A stretch of 64,000 nucleotides of DNA, taken from contig BCIA01000006.1 in assembly GCA_001599815.1 (NCBI GenBank), positions 436,961 to 500,960 on the forward strand. Direction: 5' to 3'. Under the pieces are notes generated by a model, which was not told where the DNA came from, searched no databases, and saw only the letters and a list, made by a program, of their open reading frames with translations. Positions within the stretch are counted from its first letter, which is position 1; every line of letters starts with the position of its first letter. This document shows positions 10,550 through 22,352 of this stretch, one piece after another. The translations under genes were made by a program, and so were the position numbers. This DNA is from Furcasterigmium furcatum (lineage: Eukaryota; Ascomycota; Sordariomycetes; Glomerellales; Plectosphaerellaceae).

Positions 10550-12248
10550 CTACTCGTGGGTATTCCCGATAGTCACCCCCTTGACATTTTGATACTCAGC
10601 CAAACCGTACTTGGATCCTTCAATGCCAACGCCGCTTTCCTTAATGCCACCGAACGGCGACTCGCATGCGGTCATCAACCCAGTATTGACGCCAACCATT
10701 CCCACCTCCAACTTCCTCGCCACCCTCATGACGCGCCCGACGTCCTTCGAGTAGAAGTATCCCGCGAGGCCAAACTCCGTATCGTTCGCCAGGGCCACCA
10801 CCTCGTCCTCGGTATCGAAGGCAAAGATGGCCGCGAGGGGTCCGAATGTCTCGTCAGACGCAACCGCCATGTCGCTAGTTGCCCCTGTGATGATGGTGGG
10901 TTCGTGGAAGAAACCGCCGCCGTGGCCCGGCTCGCCCCCGAACCGAACGACACCGCCCCTGGAGACAGCGTCCTCGACCTGATATGCAACCTTCTTGACG
11001 GCCGCAGCGTTCACCAGGGGCCCGAGAGTAGTTCCGCTCTCGACTCCCTTGCCTAGCCTCAGTTTGCTCGCTTTGTCCACGAGCCTCTGGGTGAACGCCT
11101 CAACGACGGATTTCTGCACATAGATGCGGTTCGCACACTACATGTAGGTATTGTTAGATATATTCTCTTTATACTTAGGCCAGGGGAACTTACAACACAA
11201 GTCTGACCGGCACAGCGGAACTTGGCAATCATCGCTCTCTCAACGGCGCGATCGAGATCGGCATCATCAAAAACGATCAGGGGCGCGTTACCGCCAAGCT
11301 CCATACTCACCTTCTTCATCGTCTTGGCCGCCAGCTCTGTCAACATCTTCCCTACGCCCGTAGACCCCGTGAAGCTGAGTTTCTTGACTTTGGGGTTTGT
11401 CGCGAGCTCAAGGGAGGCCTGCCGGTCCTTAGTCGGGACCACGTGAAGAATCGACTCGGGGATCCCGGCCTGGATAGCCAGCTTTGCGAGTGAAATAGCG
11501 CTGAAGGGCGTCTCGCTCGGCGGCTTGATGACCACGGAGCAGCCTGCAGCAAAGGCCGGGGCGATTTTTCGAGTGATCATGGCCGCGGGAAAATTCCACG
11601 GTGTGATGATTCCACAGACGCCCACGGGTTCCTTGAACGTCAGCACCGTGGCGTTCGCAAACGACGAAGGGATCGCTATCGGCCAGGGCAGTTAGTCAAA
11701 TTTCCTGAATCTGGGCCAGTTCGGGTGCAAAGGAACTTTGGGCTTGGAGTAACGTACTGTCACCGTATGACCTGGTGGCCTCCTCGGCGAACCACGAGAC
11801 ATACGTTGCCGCCATTTTCACCTCGCCCTGGGCCTCGGCAAGGGTCTTGCCATTTTCCAAGGACAGTATAATGCTCACTGACTTGATTAGTGCGCGAATA
11901 TTGCCCGTGCGTGTGGTCGATCAACTTACAGTCCTCGACATTCTCCAGGATCAGATCGTGCCACCTTCGGAGGAGCGCCCCTCTCTGCTTTGCCGTTGTC
12001 GAGGCCCAAAACTCCCGATAGCCCTCATCGGCGGCATCGATGGCATCAATGAAGTCTTGGCGGTCGAGATCAGCGCATTGACGCAGTACCTTGCCTGATG
12101 ATGGCTCGTACACGGGGAATGACTTGTCCCCGGCACCATTCTTCCAAGCGCCCGCCACCAGGCCCCTCGTATCGAAGAGGTCATTGTTAGAGATGGGAAT
12201 GGGGATCGACTGATCCCCGTTGCGGAGGAGATCTGAAGAGGTCGACAT
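10550..12248 (-). CDS. Succinate-semialdehyde dehydrogenase-like aldehyde dehydrogenase
   Basis: Four exons (12248-11930, 11877-11758, 11675-11194, 11137-10550) give 502 aa. Motifs of the NAD(P)+-dependent SSADH class: SLENGKTLAEAQGEV, FKEPVGVCGIITPWNFPAAM, KPPSETPFSA, FTGSTGVGK, catalytic Glu272 in MELGGNAPL, catalytic Cys306 in CAGQTCV, SDETFGPLAAIF, and PFGGIKESGVGIEGSKYGL near the end. Known role: oxidation of succinate semialdehyde to succinate in the GABA shunt; related enzymes oxidise other semialdehydes. No mitochondrial presequence is obvious. It lies next to a Dal5-type anion permease and dehydrogenases, so it may serve an organic-acid pathway rather than GABA catabolism. Confidence 0.88.
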
Positions 12249-13165
12249 TATGCTTGAAAATGTAGTTTTGTGCTTTGATGGTACTGGTATCAGTCTGACC
12301 TGCATAAAGTCTCTTCAACTCATCCTCGCTGCCTTCTGGCCCCTGTTATACCATGTGTGCCTCGCTAGTTGTCACTTGCCACAGCCAGTCTCACAGATTG
12401 AAGGCATGGACAGTTCCGACAAAGGATGTATCTATAGAAGAGGCGGGCAACCCCGACACGGCAACCAGCGCTGCTGGTGTCTGAGTGGCGCGCACCGCTG
12501 GTAGGTAAGGCGGGCGAGGCCGACTGGTCTTTCGGGGAAAACCGACACGATAGAAGCGGCTCTACTGCTGCTTACGATGGTAAGACGGTCACAAGCTCAC
12601 GCATTTTTAGCCCGGGGTCCTTGCAGTCTTCGCAATAGCTTCATGGACATTGCCCTTCTCTATCCGAGCGACTGACTTACGAGATACCATGACTGCGGAC
12701 ACTGAAACCAACTGCAGATTCTGTAGCATACTGAAGCACCACAGGACAGACAGCACAGGTATATTCAAATTACTCATAGTTCAATCATATTGACTGGAAC
12801 CATGTGAAATTGGTGTTGTCGTCTGCTTTGACGACAGAAGAGCGCCGCAATGGCAATTGTTTCTAGCCGGGTGCACACCAAAGCGGTCAACGAGATCCAA
12901 GTAACCATCAACAGAATAGTGGTCAAACAGGAAATCAGATGACCGGAGCCCATGTTATCCAAATTCAAGTAGAAAAGAGTGCGACTAGTGATTTCCCAAT
13001 GCTGCTGACCGCATCTCCGCCGTTGATTGCTCCTCAAAAAGCCCCGAAGAGGTCCAACACCACCTCCAGTGTCCCCCCATCATGGCCCCCATTCCCCCTC
13101 CCCCCTTCCCCCTGGGCCCAACCCTTCTCAATGTCTTGACTTCTCTCGACAACGGAGTGCCCTAT
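12249..13165. other. Intergenic, about 0.9 kb
   Basis: Promoter of the aldehyde dehydrogenase, then the 3' flank of the permease. A pyrimidine-rich tract with C-runs lies at about 13060-13130. No gene-like frame or RNA gene is visible. Confidence 0.5.
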
Positions 13166-14780
13166 CTACAAGGTGTACCTGTACAGGGGAGAGCGGTCGC
13201 CCATGGCATCCAGCTCCTGAGGTGTATACTTGGCAAGCACCTCTTCCTCCGTCATCCTCGACCTCTTCGTGTTAATCCACTTGTAGAGCGCCTCGATGAT
13301 CAGACATGCCACGATGCCTGCGGCGACGAAGCCCAGACTAGTGCCAAAGCCGGTAGGATACTTGGGCTTCTCGCTGTCGATGTAGATGAAGCCTCCGATG
13401 ATACCGCCCACGTTGCCGATGCAGAGCATGAACGCAATGCCCATGGCACGTTTCGCGGGTCCGGCCAGGTTGTTCAGGTTCCAGGCGTTGCCGCAGGGGT
13501 TGATGGGGTACAGGCCCAGACAGGCGAGGCAGATGGAAAAGTAGCAGGCCGGGACGTTGTTGGTGATATCGCCGGCGAAGCTCGCGAGGATCGAGTAAGC
13601 CACGATGACGACGAGCTGTGGCCCGACGATGAAGGGCATACGCCAGCTGAATCGGTCGGCAAACAGCGAGGATACAAAGGCTGACAGTGCGCCGAGGATA
13701 TAGGGCGGGATAGTCAGGAGCTGGGCGTGGGTAGCCTCGAAGCCCATGTTACGCACGATCTGGGGCATGGTGAACTTGAGCGCGTTGTTCGGAACCGTGT
13801 TAGACCAGTAAATGATGCCGTGCATCCAGATCTGCCAGTCCGTGAGGACGCTCCAGAGGGCCTTGCGGGTGTCGGCCGAGGAGCTCTGGCCCTTGACGGC
13901 CGCCATCGCGCGGCGAGACGGGTCACCGCGCTGTCGGAGCTCGAGGTATCGGGCCTCGTCGGGCTCCAGCCACTTACCGCCGAGGGCAGGAGAGTCAATG
14001 AGGAAGAAGAATGTGGCAATTCCAAGCAGGACGGTGACGATGCCCTCGAGGAGGAAGATCCAACGCCAGCCTTCGAGGCCGCCGACGCCGTCCATCTGAG
14101 CGATGCCAGCCGCCAGCATGCCGCTGAAGGCGCCGGCCAGCGCGGACGCGGTGTAGAAGATGGCGATGCGTGTCTGAGTTTCGTTCGGGAGGTACCACTT
14201 CGAGATGATGAGAATGGAACCAGGAAAAAAGCCGGATTCCGTGGCGCCCAGCATGATCCGAATAGCGAGGAGGCCCTCGAAATTCTGCACCAGGCCGGAG
14301 AGGGTCATGACGAGACCCCAGGCGACGACGATGCTACCGATGTATATCGATGGGCGCTTGAATTTGTTGAGGTAGTGGTTGCTCGGGATTTCTGGATGAC
14401 CAGTCGTCGTTAGAAATGAAATCATGGTTTACAGTAAGGAGAGAGCAGGGCCAGACAGACGTACCGAAAAGAATGTACGGGACGTAAAAGATGCTCAGGC
14501 AGAGACGGTACTGATCGTCCGTCATGCCGAGATCCTCGACGAGCCCCTCGATCTTAGCATTGCCGATGTTGGCACGGTCAATGTACGAGAACAGGTACAG
14601 CAGCGTCAGAAAAGGCACCAGACGCCAGTCGACCTTGCGGATGACCTTCTTCTTCTTGTCCTCGGGGAAGTTGGCGAGGAAAGACCGCTCTTCTCGAGTC
14701 AGGCCGTTCGGATCATCGATGTTCTCCTCGTCGTGGGTGTATTCTTTCTTGGTGTCGACACCATGATGAGGGGCGGACAT
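13166..14780 (-). CDS. MFS permease, Dal5/anion:cation symporter family
   Basis: Exons 14780-14465 and 14391-13166 (73-nt intron, phase 1) give 513 aa. The N-terminal cytosolic tail ends in KVDWRLVPFLTLLYLFSYID, followed by RANIGNAKIEGL, the signature of the fungal allantoate-permease (ACS) branch of the major facilitator superfamily. Hydrophobic segments fit 12 membrane spans; AIRIMLGATESGFFPGSIL and WRWIFLLEGIVTVLLG are typical internal motifs. Known substrates of this branch are organic anions such as allantoate, nicotinate, sugar acids and related carboxylates; this one's cargo is unknown. It is transcribed divergently from the ketopantoate-reductase-like gene across about 450 bp. Confidence 0.88.
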
Positions 14781-15226
14781 GATGATTCTGCCGATTATAA
14801 AGGAAGAGAATGCAAGTCCAAAGTTGAAAGAACAAAATGTCGTCCTTGCTGAAGACTCAACACCCACAGGCACACCGGAGGGACTGAATATATATACTCG
14901 CACAGACAACCACATACGCCAGTTGTGTACTATTCACCTAGTGCTTCAAATCCTTCCCCGGCTCTGAGAACGGACCACATGGGGTTCCCCACGGGGTCCA
15001 GTTCAGTTGGTGGTGAAGATCGGGACCTTTGGGGTCGAGTCGGCGGAGCCCGAGGCTCTTCAACGGGACAGCAGCGGAGAAACCCGAAGTTCGTAACCGT
15101 CGGAGTTTTTTGCGGGGCTGGAGCAGGTCTTCTTATCATCACCCATCATCAGGCAACATCCATATGCGCTCTGGTCGTCAGAAACAAGCCTGAGAGTAGC
15201 CCCAGCAACCCCGACGACTGCTCACC
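14781..15226. other. Shared promoter region between permease and reductase
   Basis: A 446-bp divergent intergenic region. A TATATATA run at 14889-14896 lies about 110 bp upstream of the permease ATG and is a reasonable TATA element for that gene. No other feature is recognised. Confidence 0.45.
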
Positions 15227-16237
15227 ATGGCCTTTACCCCTGTATCCCGCCCCACCGTCCTCCTCTACGGTGCCGGTAGCATCGGCGGCGTCTACCTGTA
15301 CCAGCTTCTCCAGGCAGGATGCGAAGTCACGGCCGTCTGCAGGTCCAACTACGACATAGTCCGAACTCACGGGTTCAGGCTATCGTCCGTCCGGTATGGA
15401 AACGTCTCTTTCACCCCTACCGCCGTCGTGCGCGCCATCTCTGAGTGCGCCGATACCGCCTTCGACTACGTCCTGGTCTGCACCAAGACGTTCCCCGGAA
15501 GCAAGCCGTCACTGGCCGAGCAGCTCCGGCCCGCCCTCGAGGGCAGACCTGACACCGTCGTTGTCCTGGCGCAGAACGGCATCATGATCGAGGACGACGT
15601 CGCTGCCGCGTTCCCCCGCAACCCCGTCCTCAGCGGCGTCGTCTACTGCCCCGCCGTGCAGACCGGCCCCGGCGAGATCGCGTACCCCGAGATGCTCAAC
15701 TGCCTCGAGCTCGGCACGTACCCCTCCGCCGCACCCACTGCGCACAAGGACGCCGCGCGCCGCTTCGCCGACCTCATGATCCGCGGCGGCGGCGGCGCCG
15801 AGGTCCACGACGACATCCAGGTCGCGCGCTGGTCCAAGCTGCTCATGAACGCGGCGTGGAATCCCATCGGCGCACTGACCATGACGTCGGACGGCGATTT
15901 CCTCACGACCTCGGACCCGTACGCCCGCGACTTGGCATGGGGGATCATGATGGAGATCGTCGAGCTGGCTCGGGCGGCTGGCGTGCCGGGCGTCACCGCT
16001 GAGGTGGCCGCGGCCAAGTTCTCCATTACGAAGAAGAGGGCCGAGACCGGCACCGGGAGGGAGATGAGCATGCTCCAGGACGTGAGGCAGGGCAGGGCTT
16101 TCGAGGTCGAAGCTATTCTTGGCAACGCCTTGAGGCTGGGGAAGCAGAAGGGCGTGCCCATGCCACGCCTAGAGACCCTGTACGCGCTCGCGAACGCCAG
16201 ACTGTGGGCGCTTAAGAAGGACAATTCGCCCAAGTGA
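15227..16237 (+). CDS. Ketopantoate reductase family protein (ApbA/PanE-like)
   Basis: A single exon of 336 aa. The N-terminal Rossmann motif is VLLYGAGSIGGVYLYQLL, followed by FDYVLVCTKTFPGSKPSLAEQL, a QNGIMIEDDV loop (the QNG motif of the family) and ARWSKLLMNAAWNPIGALTM, where the Lys and Asn correspond to the conserved catalytic/substrate-binding positions. The C-terminal half is the helical ApbA domain. Known reaction of the characterised family: NADPH reduction of 2-dehydropantoate in pantothenate synthesis; fungal genomes carry several paralogues of unknown substrate. Its position among catabolic genes suggests a different 2-oxo or hydroxy acid, but that is inference. Confidence 0.85.
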   Translation: MAFTPVSRPTVLLYGAGSIGGVYLYQLLQAGCEVTAVCRSNYDIVRTHGFRLSSVRYGNVSFTPTAVVRAISECADTAFDYVLVCTKTFPGSKPSLAEQLRPALEGRPDTVVVLAQNGIMIEDDVAAAFPRNPVLSGVVYCPAVQTGPGEIAYPEMLNCLELGTYPSAAPTAHKDAARRFADLMIRGGGGAEVHDDIQVARWSKLLMNAAWNPIGALTMTSDGDFLTTSDPYARDLAWGIMMEIVELARAAGVPGVTAEVAAAKFSITKKRAETGTGREMSMLQDVRQGRAFEVEAILGNALRLGKQKGVPMPRLETLYALANARLWALKKDNSPK

Positions 16238-16441
16238 AATAGACAGACAGGTCATGTTAACATAGATCAAGAATATTTGCTTGGCCAGGCAGGATGCAGG
16301 TAAACTTGGTGTTAATGATGATGAGTGGAAGATGGCGTCGAGGCATCCTCTACAGTTACCCCAAGGCAGCGCTGCCAATCAAGAGGACATTGCAACAAGA
16401 CTGTCGTGAGGAAGGACCATTCAAACTGTTCATGTATCTAT

Positions 16442-17422
16442 CTACTTCTCCTCCTGACCTTCCTGGCTTTCCCAGTCTTCCTGCCCACCAATGTACCTGA
16501 ACATGGCCCTCACATCCAGGTCCTTGTATGCGTCCTCCTGGCTCAGACGGCTGTACATCTCCAGGCCCTTGGGCCCCAGGATCCTCTCCGCGCCAGCCCG
16601 ATTGGCCATCTGGGTCGCCAGCGTAAAGTCCTTGAGCATCAGCGCCATGCGGAACCCTCCCATGTACCCGTGGCTGCTGGGGCTGTTGGGGTCGACGTTG
16701 GGGACGGGGCAGAACTTGTCGCAGATGGTGTTCTGCGCCGAGCCGGCGCCCAGCACCTGGTATAGCTTCTTGGGATTGAGGCCGGCACGCATGCCGATGT
16801 TGAAGGTCTCGGAGCAGGCGATGGTCAGGATGCCCGACAGGTAGTTGTTGCACAGCTTGGCGGTCAGGCCCAGCGACGGCCCGCCGCAGGCGATCACCTG
16901 CTTGCCCATCAGGCGGAGGACGGGTTGGATGCTGTTGAGGAAGCTGGCATCGAGCTCATCGCAGCCCACAAAGAACGAGATGGTCCCCTTGACGGCGCCG
17001 ATGACGCCGCCGCTGACGGGCGCGTCGTAGAAGCGGGCGCTGGGGAAGTGCGCGGCCAGGTGGTCCTTGATGCCCAGGGACGTGGCCGTGTCGATGGTCG
17101 AGCAGTCAATCAGCAGTTTGTCATCCAGGGGGACGGTGCCGAGCGCGTTGGGCCCTGAGATGTAGACGGCCTGCACGTGGCGTCCCTCTGGGAGCATCGT
17201 GATGATGACCTCGGAGCCGTCGGCCACGTCTGCTGGCGACGAGCATTTGGTGATCTGCTTGGGGAACTCGCCATGCAGCTCCTCCAGGGCCGCCTGGTTG
17301 AGATCAAAGATGCGGATCCGATCGCCAGATGAAATCTTGCTGGCCATGTTTCTGCACATCGGAAGGCCCATCAGCCCGAGGCCGATGAAGCCATATGTCT
17401 TGGTGGATTCTGCGCTTGGCAT
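16442..17422 (-). CDS. 3-hydroxyisobutyrate dehydrogenase-like beta-hydroxyacid dehydrogenase
   Basis: A single exon of 326 aa from the ATG at 17422; upstream in-frame codons to 17506 begin with TTG and are not used. Motifs: GFIGLGLMGLPMCRNM (NAD(P) binding), EVIITMLPEGRHVQAV, LIDCSTIDTATS, the substrate-binding DAPVSGGVIGA and the catalytic-lysine segment GLTAKLCNNYLSGI. Family members oxidise or reduce 3-hydroxyisobutyrate, tartronate semialdehyde, 4-hydroxybutyrate or related beta-hydroxyacids. The C-terminal tail is acidic and Glu/Gln-rich (EDWESQEGQEEK). No targeting peptide is seen with this start. It is divergent from the cupin gene. Confidence 0.85.
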   Translation of the reverse strand: MPSAESTKTYGFIGLGLMGLPMCRNMASKISSGDRIRIFDLNQAALEELHGEFPKQITKCSSPADVADGSEVIITMLPEGRHVQAVYISGPNALGTVPLDDKLLIDCSTIDTATSLGIKDHLAAHFPSARFYDAPVSGGVIGAVKGTISFFVGCDELDASFLNSIQPVLRLMGKQVIACGGPSLGLTAKLCNNYLSGILTIACSETFNIGMRAGLNPKKLYQVLGAGSAQNTICDKFCPVPNVDPNSPSSHGYMGGFRMALMLKDFTLATQMANRAGAERILGPKGLEMYSRLSQEDAYKDLDVRAMFRYIGGQEDWESQEGQEEK

Positions 17423-17829
17423 GTCTGCTGAGGTGTGGTTGAAGGTGTTGATGGCTCGTCGTGCTTGTGCAAGGTGCTTGAGCAAGGGGTGAGATCTAGT
17501 TTGCAAGTCACCTCAGGCCGTCCCTCTTCAAGTCGAGAATCTCAAGGTGACGCTGTGGGCCGGTACGAGTACAGAGGTCGTGGCGGAACAATGGTCGGGT
17601 TTGTCCGATCGGACCCTCCGAAGGGACGCGTCGTCTGTCCGGAGATGGGCGAAGCCGCCCATCGCCATCAGGACCGGCGCGAGTTTCGATATGCAGTTTT
17701 AAAGAGCCATTCGAGAAGGCGCGTTGCCGTTGTCCCTGCAACAAACATCGTCATCCAACGAGTTCTTCCGAGTTCGAGCCTTATACTCCATACCACCCGT
17801 CAACCCCTCCAACACCACATCGACCCAAG
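17423..17829. other. Divergent promoter region
   Basis: 407 bp between the hydroxyacid dehydrogenase (minus) and the cupin (plus). No further element is recognised. Confidence 0.4.
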
Positions 17830-18240
17830 ATGCCCATGACAATCATCCGCCACGGCCGGCCCGCCGACGGCCAGACGCAGAAGAAAGGCCCCACGTTCAC
17901 CGGTGAGGTGTGGTACGACGGCATCCTCAACAACCCGGAAGAGGGCATCACCATGGTCACCGCGACCTTCACGCCCTGCGCCCGCACCCACTGGCACCAT
18001 CACGAGGACGGCCAGGTCCTCGAAGTGAAGGCCGGCTCCGGCTGGGTCTGCGACAAGGGCGGCGTTCCCCAGAAGCTCAACGCTGGGGATATTGTCTGGT
18101 GCCCCGCCGGCACCGTTCACTGGCACGGCGCCGATGAGGGCAGCATCCTGGTTCATCTTGCCGTCAGCCGCGGCAAGACGACCTGGTTCGAGGCGGTTAC
18201 CGACGAGGAGTACAACCAGAGGCTCAGCGGAGGAAAGTAA
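17830..18240 (+). CDS. Small single-domain cupin
   Basis: One exon, 136 aa. Cupin motif 1 is CARTHWHHHEDGQVLEVKAG (His54, His56-58, Gln62 in the metal-binding register) and motif 2 is NAGDIVWCPAGTVHWHGA (His97, His99). Known: such small cupins bind a divalent metal and include isomerases, dioxygenases and carboxymuconolactone-decarboxylase-associated proteins. Which reaction this one performs is not decidable from sequence. It is convergent with the Zn2Cys6 gene (stop codons about 60 bp apart) and divergent from the hydroxyacid dehydrogenase, so it may belong to the same metabolic neighbourhood. Confidence 0.82.
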   Translation: MPMTIIRHGRPADGQTQKKGPTFTGEVWYDGILNNPEEGITMVTATFTPCARTHWHHHEDGQVLEVKAGSGWVCDKGGVPQKLNAGDIVWCPAGTVHWHGADEGSILVHLAVSRGKTTWFEAVTDEEYNQRLSGGK

Positions 18241-18300
18241 AAGCGTAAACTACACAATATTAAGGACAGGGTCGAGATCATTGGAAGCGTATGGTGCATT

Positions 18301-20050
18301 TTAGGTGATGCCAATAGACTTCAACGCCCAGTCTGTGATGTTGTAGAGTCCGGAATGTCGCGGCATTGGGATAGTGATCTCACTTAGAGTCGCGGCCGTG
18401 GTACTGGACTGCTGCTGCAGCTGGTCGAGTAGTTCACCTAGGCTTTTCAGCGAGGGAAACCTGCGCCCGATTGACTGCATTGTATCGAGAGCGTCGAGGA
18501 TGTGTGCTGAGTCGGGCACATGTCGTCTCGAGAGGACGCGATATTTCGGCCGGTGTCCAAACGATGTGAGCTGAACCATCACAGCCGTGAAGACGGCATA
18601 CCCAGTTGTCCAAGGGATCCTGACTCCGCGCCTCAACGCCATCTCGACGGTCGACAGGTGACGCGAAACGACCTCGTCAAAGTTCTGCGCGGCGACTGGC
18701 CCGTCGCGGATGATGCACCGAGTCGCATGGGCAATACCGAGGTCCCGGGCGATCATATCGTGCAAAGGGTGCCAACTACGGCCCGAGTTCGCCGATAACG
18801 GAATTGAGGTGACGGGCGTCTCGAATCCGTTGTCGTCAATGTGGTACGCCATTCGCCAGAGAATCGTCGGGTCAGGGTGGTGGTTGCTCTCTGGCAGGCT
18901 GCCCGGTGAAGGAATCTCCTGGTCAAACTCACCGTTGGGTAGCGACACTGGCAAGCCTAGCGAGCAGCTGACCCAACGATCTAGCAGATATGCGCTCCAG
19001 AAGAGCGGCGCGAGATGGGCCGCGTCCTCGGTGGTCTTGCTGTGGAGGCCGAGTGCAATGCAAGTGCGAACCGCGAGCTCGACCAGGTGCCAGGCGCTAC
19101 CGCACCCGTCCTCCAGAAGCGAGAAGAGAGCCATTAAGATGAGCATGCCGACGGTGCTTTCGGACTCGTCGTCGGCTAGAACCACCCGAGAGGCGGCCAG
19201 CCACAGCTGGCTTGCCGCTCTTGCGTCCAGGAGGGAGTCCGTGCCAGGAAACGATGCGCCCAGAGCGAGGGCCAGATAGACCAGGCCTGCTTCGCAAGAG
19301 TCGACAGGATGTCCGCTTAAGATGAGCTTCAGGTTGCTGGAAGCCCTTGCGGCGTCGAGTATGGGAAACGTCGGGTTCACGTTTTCAAAGTAGCGCTCGA
19401 GGTACAGGTCGAGAAGTTCCGTGGGGATGCCGTGCGTCGGTTGCAGGCCATCAGGAGTCGCGAGCTCTACCAACGGACGGCGAATTGTCTTTTCGGGGCA
19501 AACATCGAGGGTATCATTACCGCGGGCGAGGGCACGGCGGAGCATGCGGCCCAGGTTGTAGCTTTCGTAGTCGTAGACGGTCGCATTGTTGAGGTCGGCC
19601 AATACAGCCAGACCCGGCGCGGGCGCCTGGGCTCCGAGAGCACTGCCATGGCTCGGGGAGCCATCAAACGTCACGACCGGTGTTGCAGGCTCGCGGTCTG
19701 CATTTTTTTGGCTGCTCGCAGCGACCTCAGCCTCCAATCGAGCAACCTCGGCTTCTAGGCCGGCAATTGTACTGTGGTAGGTCAATGTCTGTGTAAATGG
19801 GGCACGTAGCAGGACAACATACCACACTGCCACTTGTGACCCTTTGACGATGGTGTCTCTGCTGCAGACGGCGTTGGCTTTTCGGCAGTGGGAGCACCTG
19901 GGCGTGCCGCGGTCACACTGCGATTAGTTCCAGAGTAAGCGTGAGCTGGTCAGGCAAAGATACGAGAGAGAGTTTGTGGCAAACCTTTTTCTTCCGCCTT
20001 CGACACCTCAAGCAAGTGTGACTGGCTCGAGAAATGTCCAGGCTGTCCAT
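18301..20050 (-). CDS. Zn2Cys6 transcription factor with fungal-specific TF domain
   Basis: Three exons (20050-19985, 19917-19823, 19771-18301) give 543 aa. The first intron splits the zinc cluster: CLRCRRRKKK joins CDRGTPRCSHCRKANAVC, giving Cys13, 16, 23, 30, 33 and 40 with exact C6 spacing. A heptad-like linker follows (AGLEAEVARLEAEVAA), then the fungal-specific regulatory domain (~130-450; FENVNPTFPILDAA, ALGLHSKTTED, FWSAYLLDRWVSCSLGLP). Nuclear regulator. The intron-1 donor is the weak GTTTGC. By position it could control the permease/dehydrogenase/cupin genes or the adjacent D-lactate dehydrogenase; no site evidence is available. Confidence 0.87.
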
Positions 20051-20560
20051 GTCGTGGTTGTGGTCCGGGTGGTGGAGTGGGCAAGAATCGTCGCTCACAT
20101 TCGTTGCGGACAACGACCATTTGGGACAGCAGGTATCCACAGGTGGCACGTGAACCCAGCTACCTCCTAAGTAGTACCTGGCTAGTTGGTCTATTCCTCC
20201 CCTCCAGGCTTCCTCCAGGGCTCCCAAGGGCCCGGTAGCGCCCGGCCATCGCGGGGTACACCGGGGCAGCGCGGGATGTTCGTCCGACCTGAGTCCCCCG
20301 GCAACCCAACCTCCGTTGGCTGTAACGGTGGGCTTTACCTCTACTCCAGCTCTTACTCTCACGCAGTGGACGAGATACTCCTGATAATTCCGACTTCGTC
20401 ATCAAAAATCCTATTATAGTAGTAGTACACACCTCAATCTTTTGTCTACCAACCAATCCTACAACATGGATTCAACATTCCCGTTCCCTCAGCTACCCCT
20501 TCCACCACCACCTAACACACAAAGCCGTGCCGAGTCCTACGGCTGACTCTCGGTCGCCGC
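20051..20560. other. Intergenic, about 0.5 kb
   Basis: Promoter of the Zn2Cys6 gene and 3' flank of the D-lactate dehydrogenase. No gene-like content is seen. Confidence 0.4.
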
Positions 20561-22352
20561 TCATTCGCGGTTGAAGACCTTTCCGGGATTCCTGGTCACT
20601 CCGAGTTAGCACGCATCTTCTGCCTCAGGGCACGCAAGCGCGGGCAACGTACATGATCCAGAGGGGATCGAGGGCCCCCTTCAGAAGCTTCATGACCACC
20701 AGGGTATCCGGCCCGACCTCCGCCTTCAGGGCTTTCTTCTTACCCCAGCCGACACCGTGCTCGCCGGTACAGGTCCCCTGCATCTCAAGGGCCCTCGCCA
20801 CCATGTTCCGCACGGCGAGCGCGGCATTAGCCGCCTGGACTGGGTCGTCCTTGACGTACGTGATGTTCTCGTGGAAGTTGCTGTCGCCGACGTGCCCCTT
20901 CACGCAGGCCTTGAGCCCGAGGACCTTGGCCTCCTCCTTGCTCACCTCCACAATCTCGGCCAGTCGGGAAAGAGGCACAGCGACATCGGTATTCCACATG
21001 GTCTCGCCCTCCTCCTTCATGGCGATCAGGGACAGCAGGGACTCCTTCCTGGCTGACCACAACATCTGCTGTTCCTTGTCGTCCTTGGCGAATTCGAACC
21101 CTTCCGGGCCGAAGGGTTGGATGATCTCGCGAACCGACTTGATGTTGTCCGTGACTGAGGCTTGGGTTCCCGAGAACTTGAAGAAGAGCGTCGGGACCGC
21201 TTTCCACAGCCTAGGTTTCGTCGCGCCGCCAGCGTTAACAATACGCATCTGCTCTTCGTCCATCAGTTCCAGGGCGGCCACCTGGACGCCATTGCGGATA
21301 ACGCTCGACGCTGCCGAGACGGCACTCTTGATGCACGGGAATGGCACGACGGCGACTGAAGTATGATGCGGCTTGACGGCCAGCTTCAGGGTAGCCTCCG
21401 TCACGAGACCCAGGGTACCCTCCGAGCCGATCATCAACCCGTTGATGTTATAGCCTGCCGAACATTTCCGGGGTCTTCGGCGCGTCTTGATCACGCTCCC
21501 GTCCGCCAACACGACCGTCAGGTTAATGACCCAGTCTCGCATTGTTCCATAGCGTACCGCGTTCGTCCCGGAGCAGTTTGTAGCGATCATACCTCCAACT
21601 TTGGCGCTCGGAGCCGGATCCATGGGAAAGAAGAGCCCGGTGCCACGCTTCTCGAGTTCCTGGTTCAGATCCGCCCAGCAAACTCCGGGCTGCACGACGA
21701 CATCCATGTCACCCTCGTGCAGGTCGAGAATCTGGTCCATGTACGCAAAATCAACACTGACACCGCCAAATGGTGCCGAGGTGTGCCCCTCGAGGCTGCT
21801 GCCGCCGCTGTAAGGAATGATGGGAACCTTCCATTTGTAGCACAGGCGGGCGATCGTGCTGACCTCTTTTGTGTTCCTTGGATATGCCACTGCCACCGGC
21901 AGGGTCTGTACGTCGTTGGGCGACCAGTCCGAGAAGCCATGGGCTTGGAGGTCGTCCGAGTCAGTCGAGACGGCATCTTCTGATAGAGCCCGGCGGATTT
22001 CGTCGATTGCCTGGGCCTATGTCAGCATATAATAACACGGCGACACGGCGAGAAAGCCAGCGCTGCCTACCATTTCCATCTGCGCCGGGGTCGCATACTG
22101 GACAGGGGGGAGCCTCTCTGGGCTCAAGATGTGCCCAGGCTTGGAGCTCGCCGCACCCCTCGCACTCCATTTGGCAACTCCGTATCCCAATCCAACGGCC
22201 GTTACGACAGCAGCTACTTGGATTCCGAAACCGAAGGCACGCGATCTGGGTGTCGTGCTTGTGGAGTGCACGCGGACGGCGGCTCCTAGTGTCCGCGGCT
22301 TCAGCGTCAGCGGACGCGCCCAGCCAAGTCGGATCCTGGAAAAGAGCCTCAT
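20561..22352 (-). CDS. Mitochondrial FAD-linked D-lactate dehydrogenase (cytochrome type)
   Basis: Three exons (22352-22071, 22016-20653, 20591-20561) give 558 aa. The N-terminus is Arg-rich and amphipathic (MRLFSRIRLGWARPLTLK), followed by a hydrophobic span (IQVAAVVTAVGLGYGVA), which suggests import and anchoring in the inner mitochondrial membrane. FAD_binding_4 domain: VPIIPYSGGSSLEGHT, MIATNCSGTNAVRYG, LMIGSEGTLGLVTEA. C-terminal FAD-oxidase domain: KGHVGDSNFHENI and CTGEHGVGWGKKKAL. The last 31-nt exon restores the usual end DPLWIMNPGKVFNRE. Known reaction: D-lactate to pyruvate with cytochrome c as acceptor; related enzymes use D-2-hydroxyglutarate or glycolate. Head-to-head with a Zn2Cys6 gene. 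Confidence 0.9.

Noticed and set aside
17423..17506. N-terminal extension of the hydroxyacid dehydrogenase resembling a mitochondrial presequence
   Set aside because: It starts with TTG, not ATG; the first in-frame ATG is at 17422, directly before the Rossmann motif.
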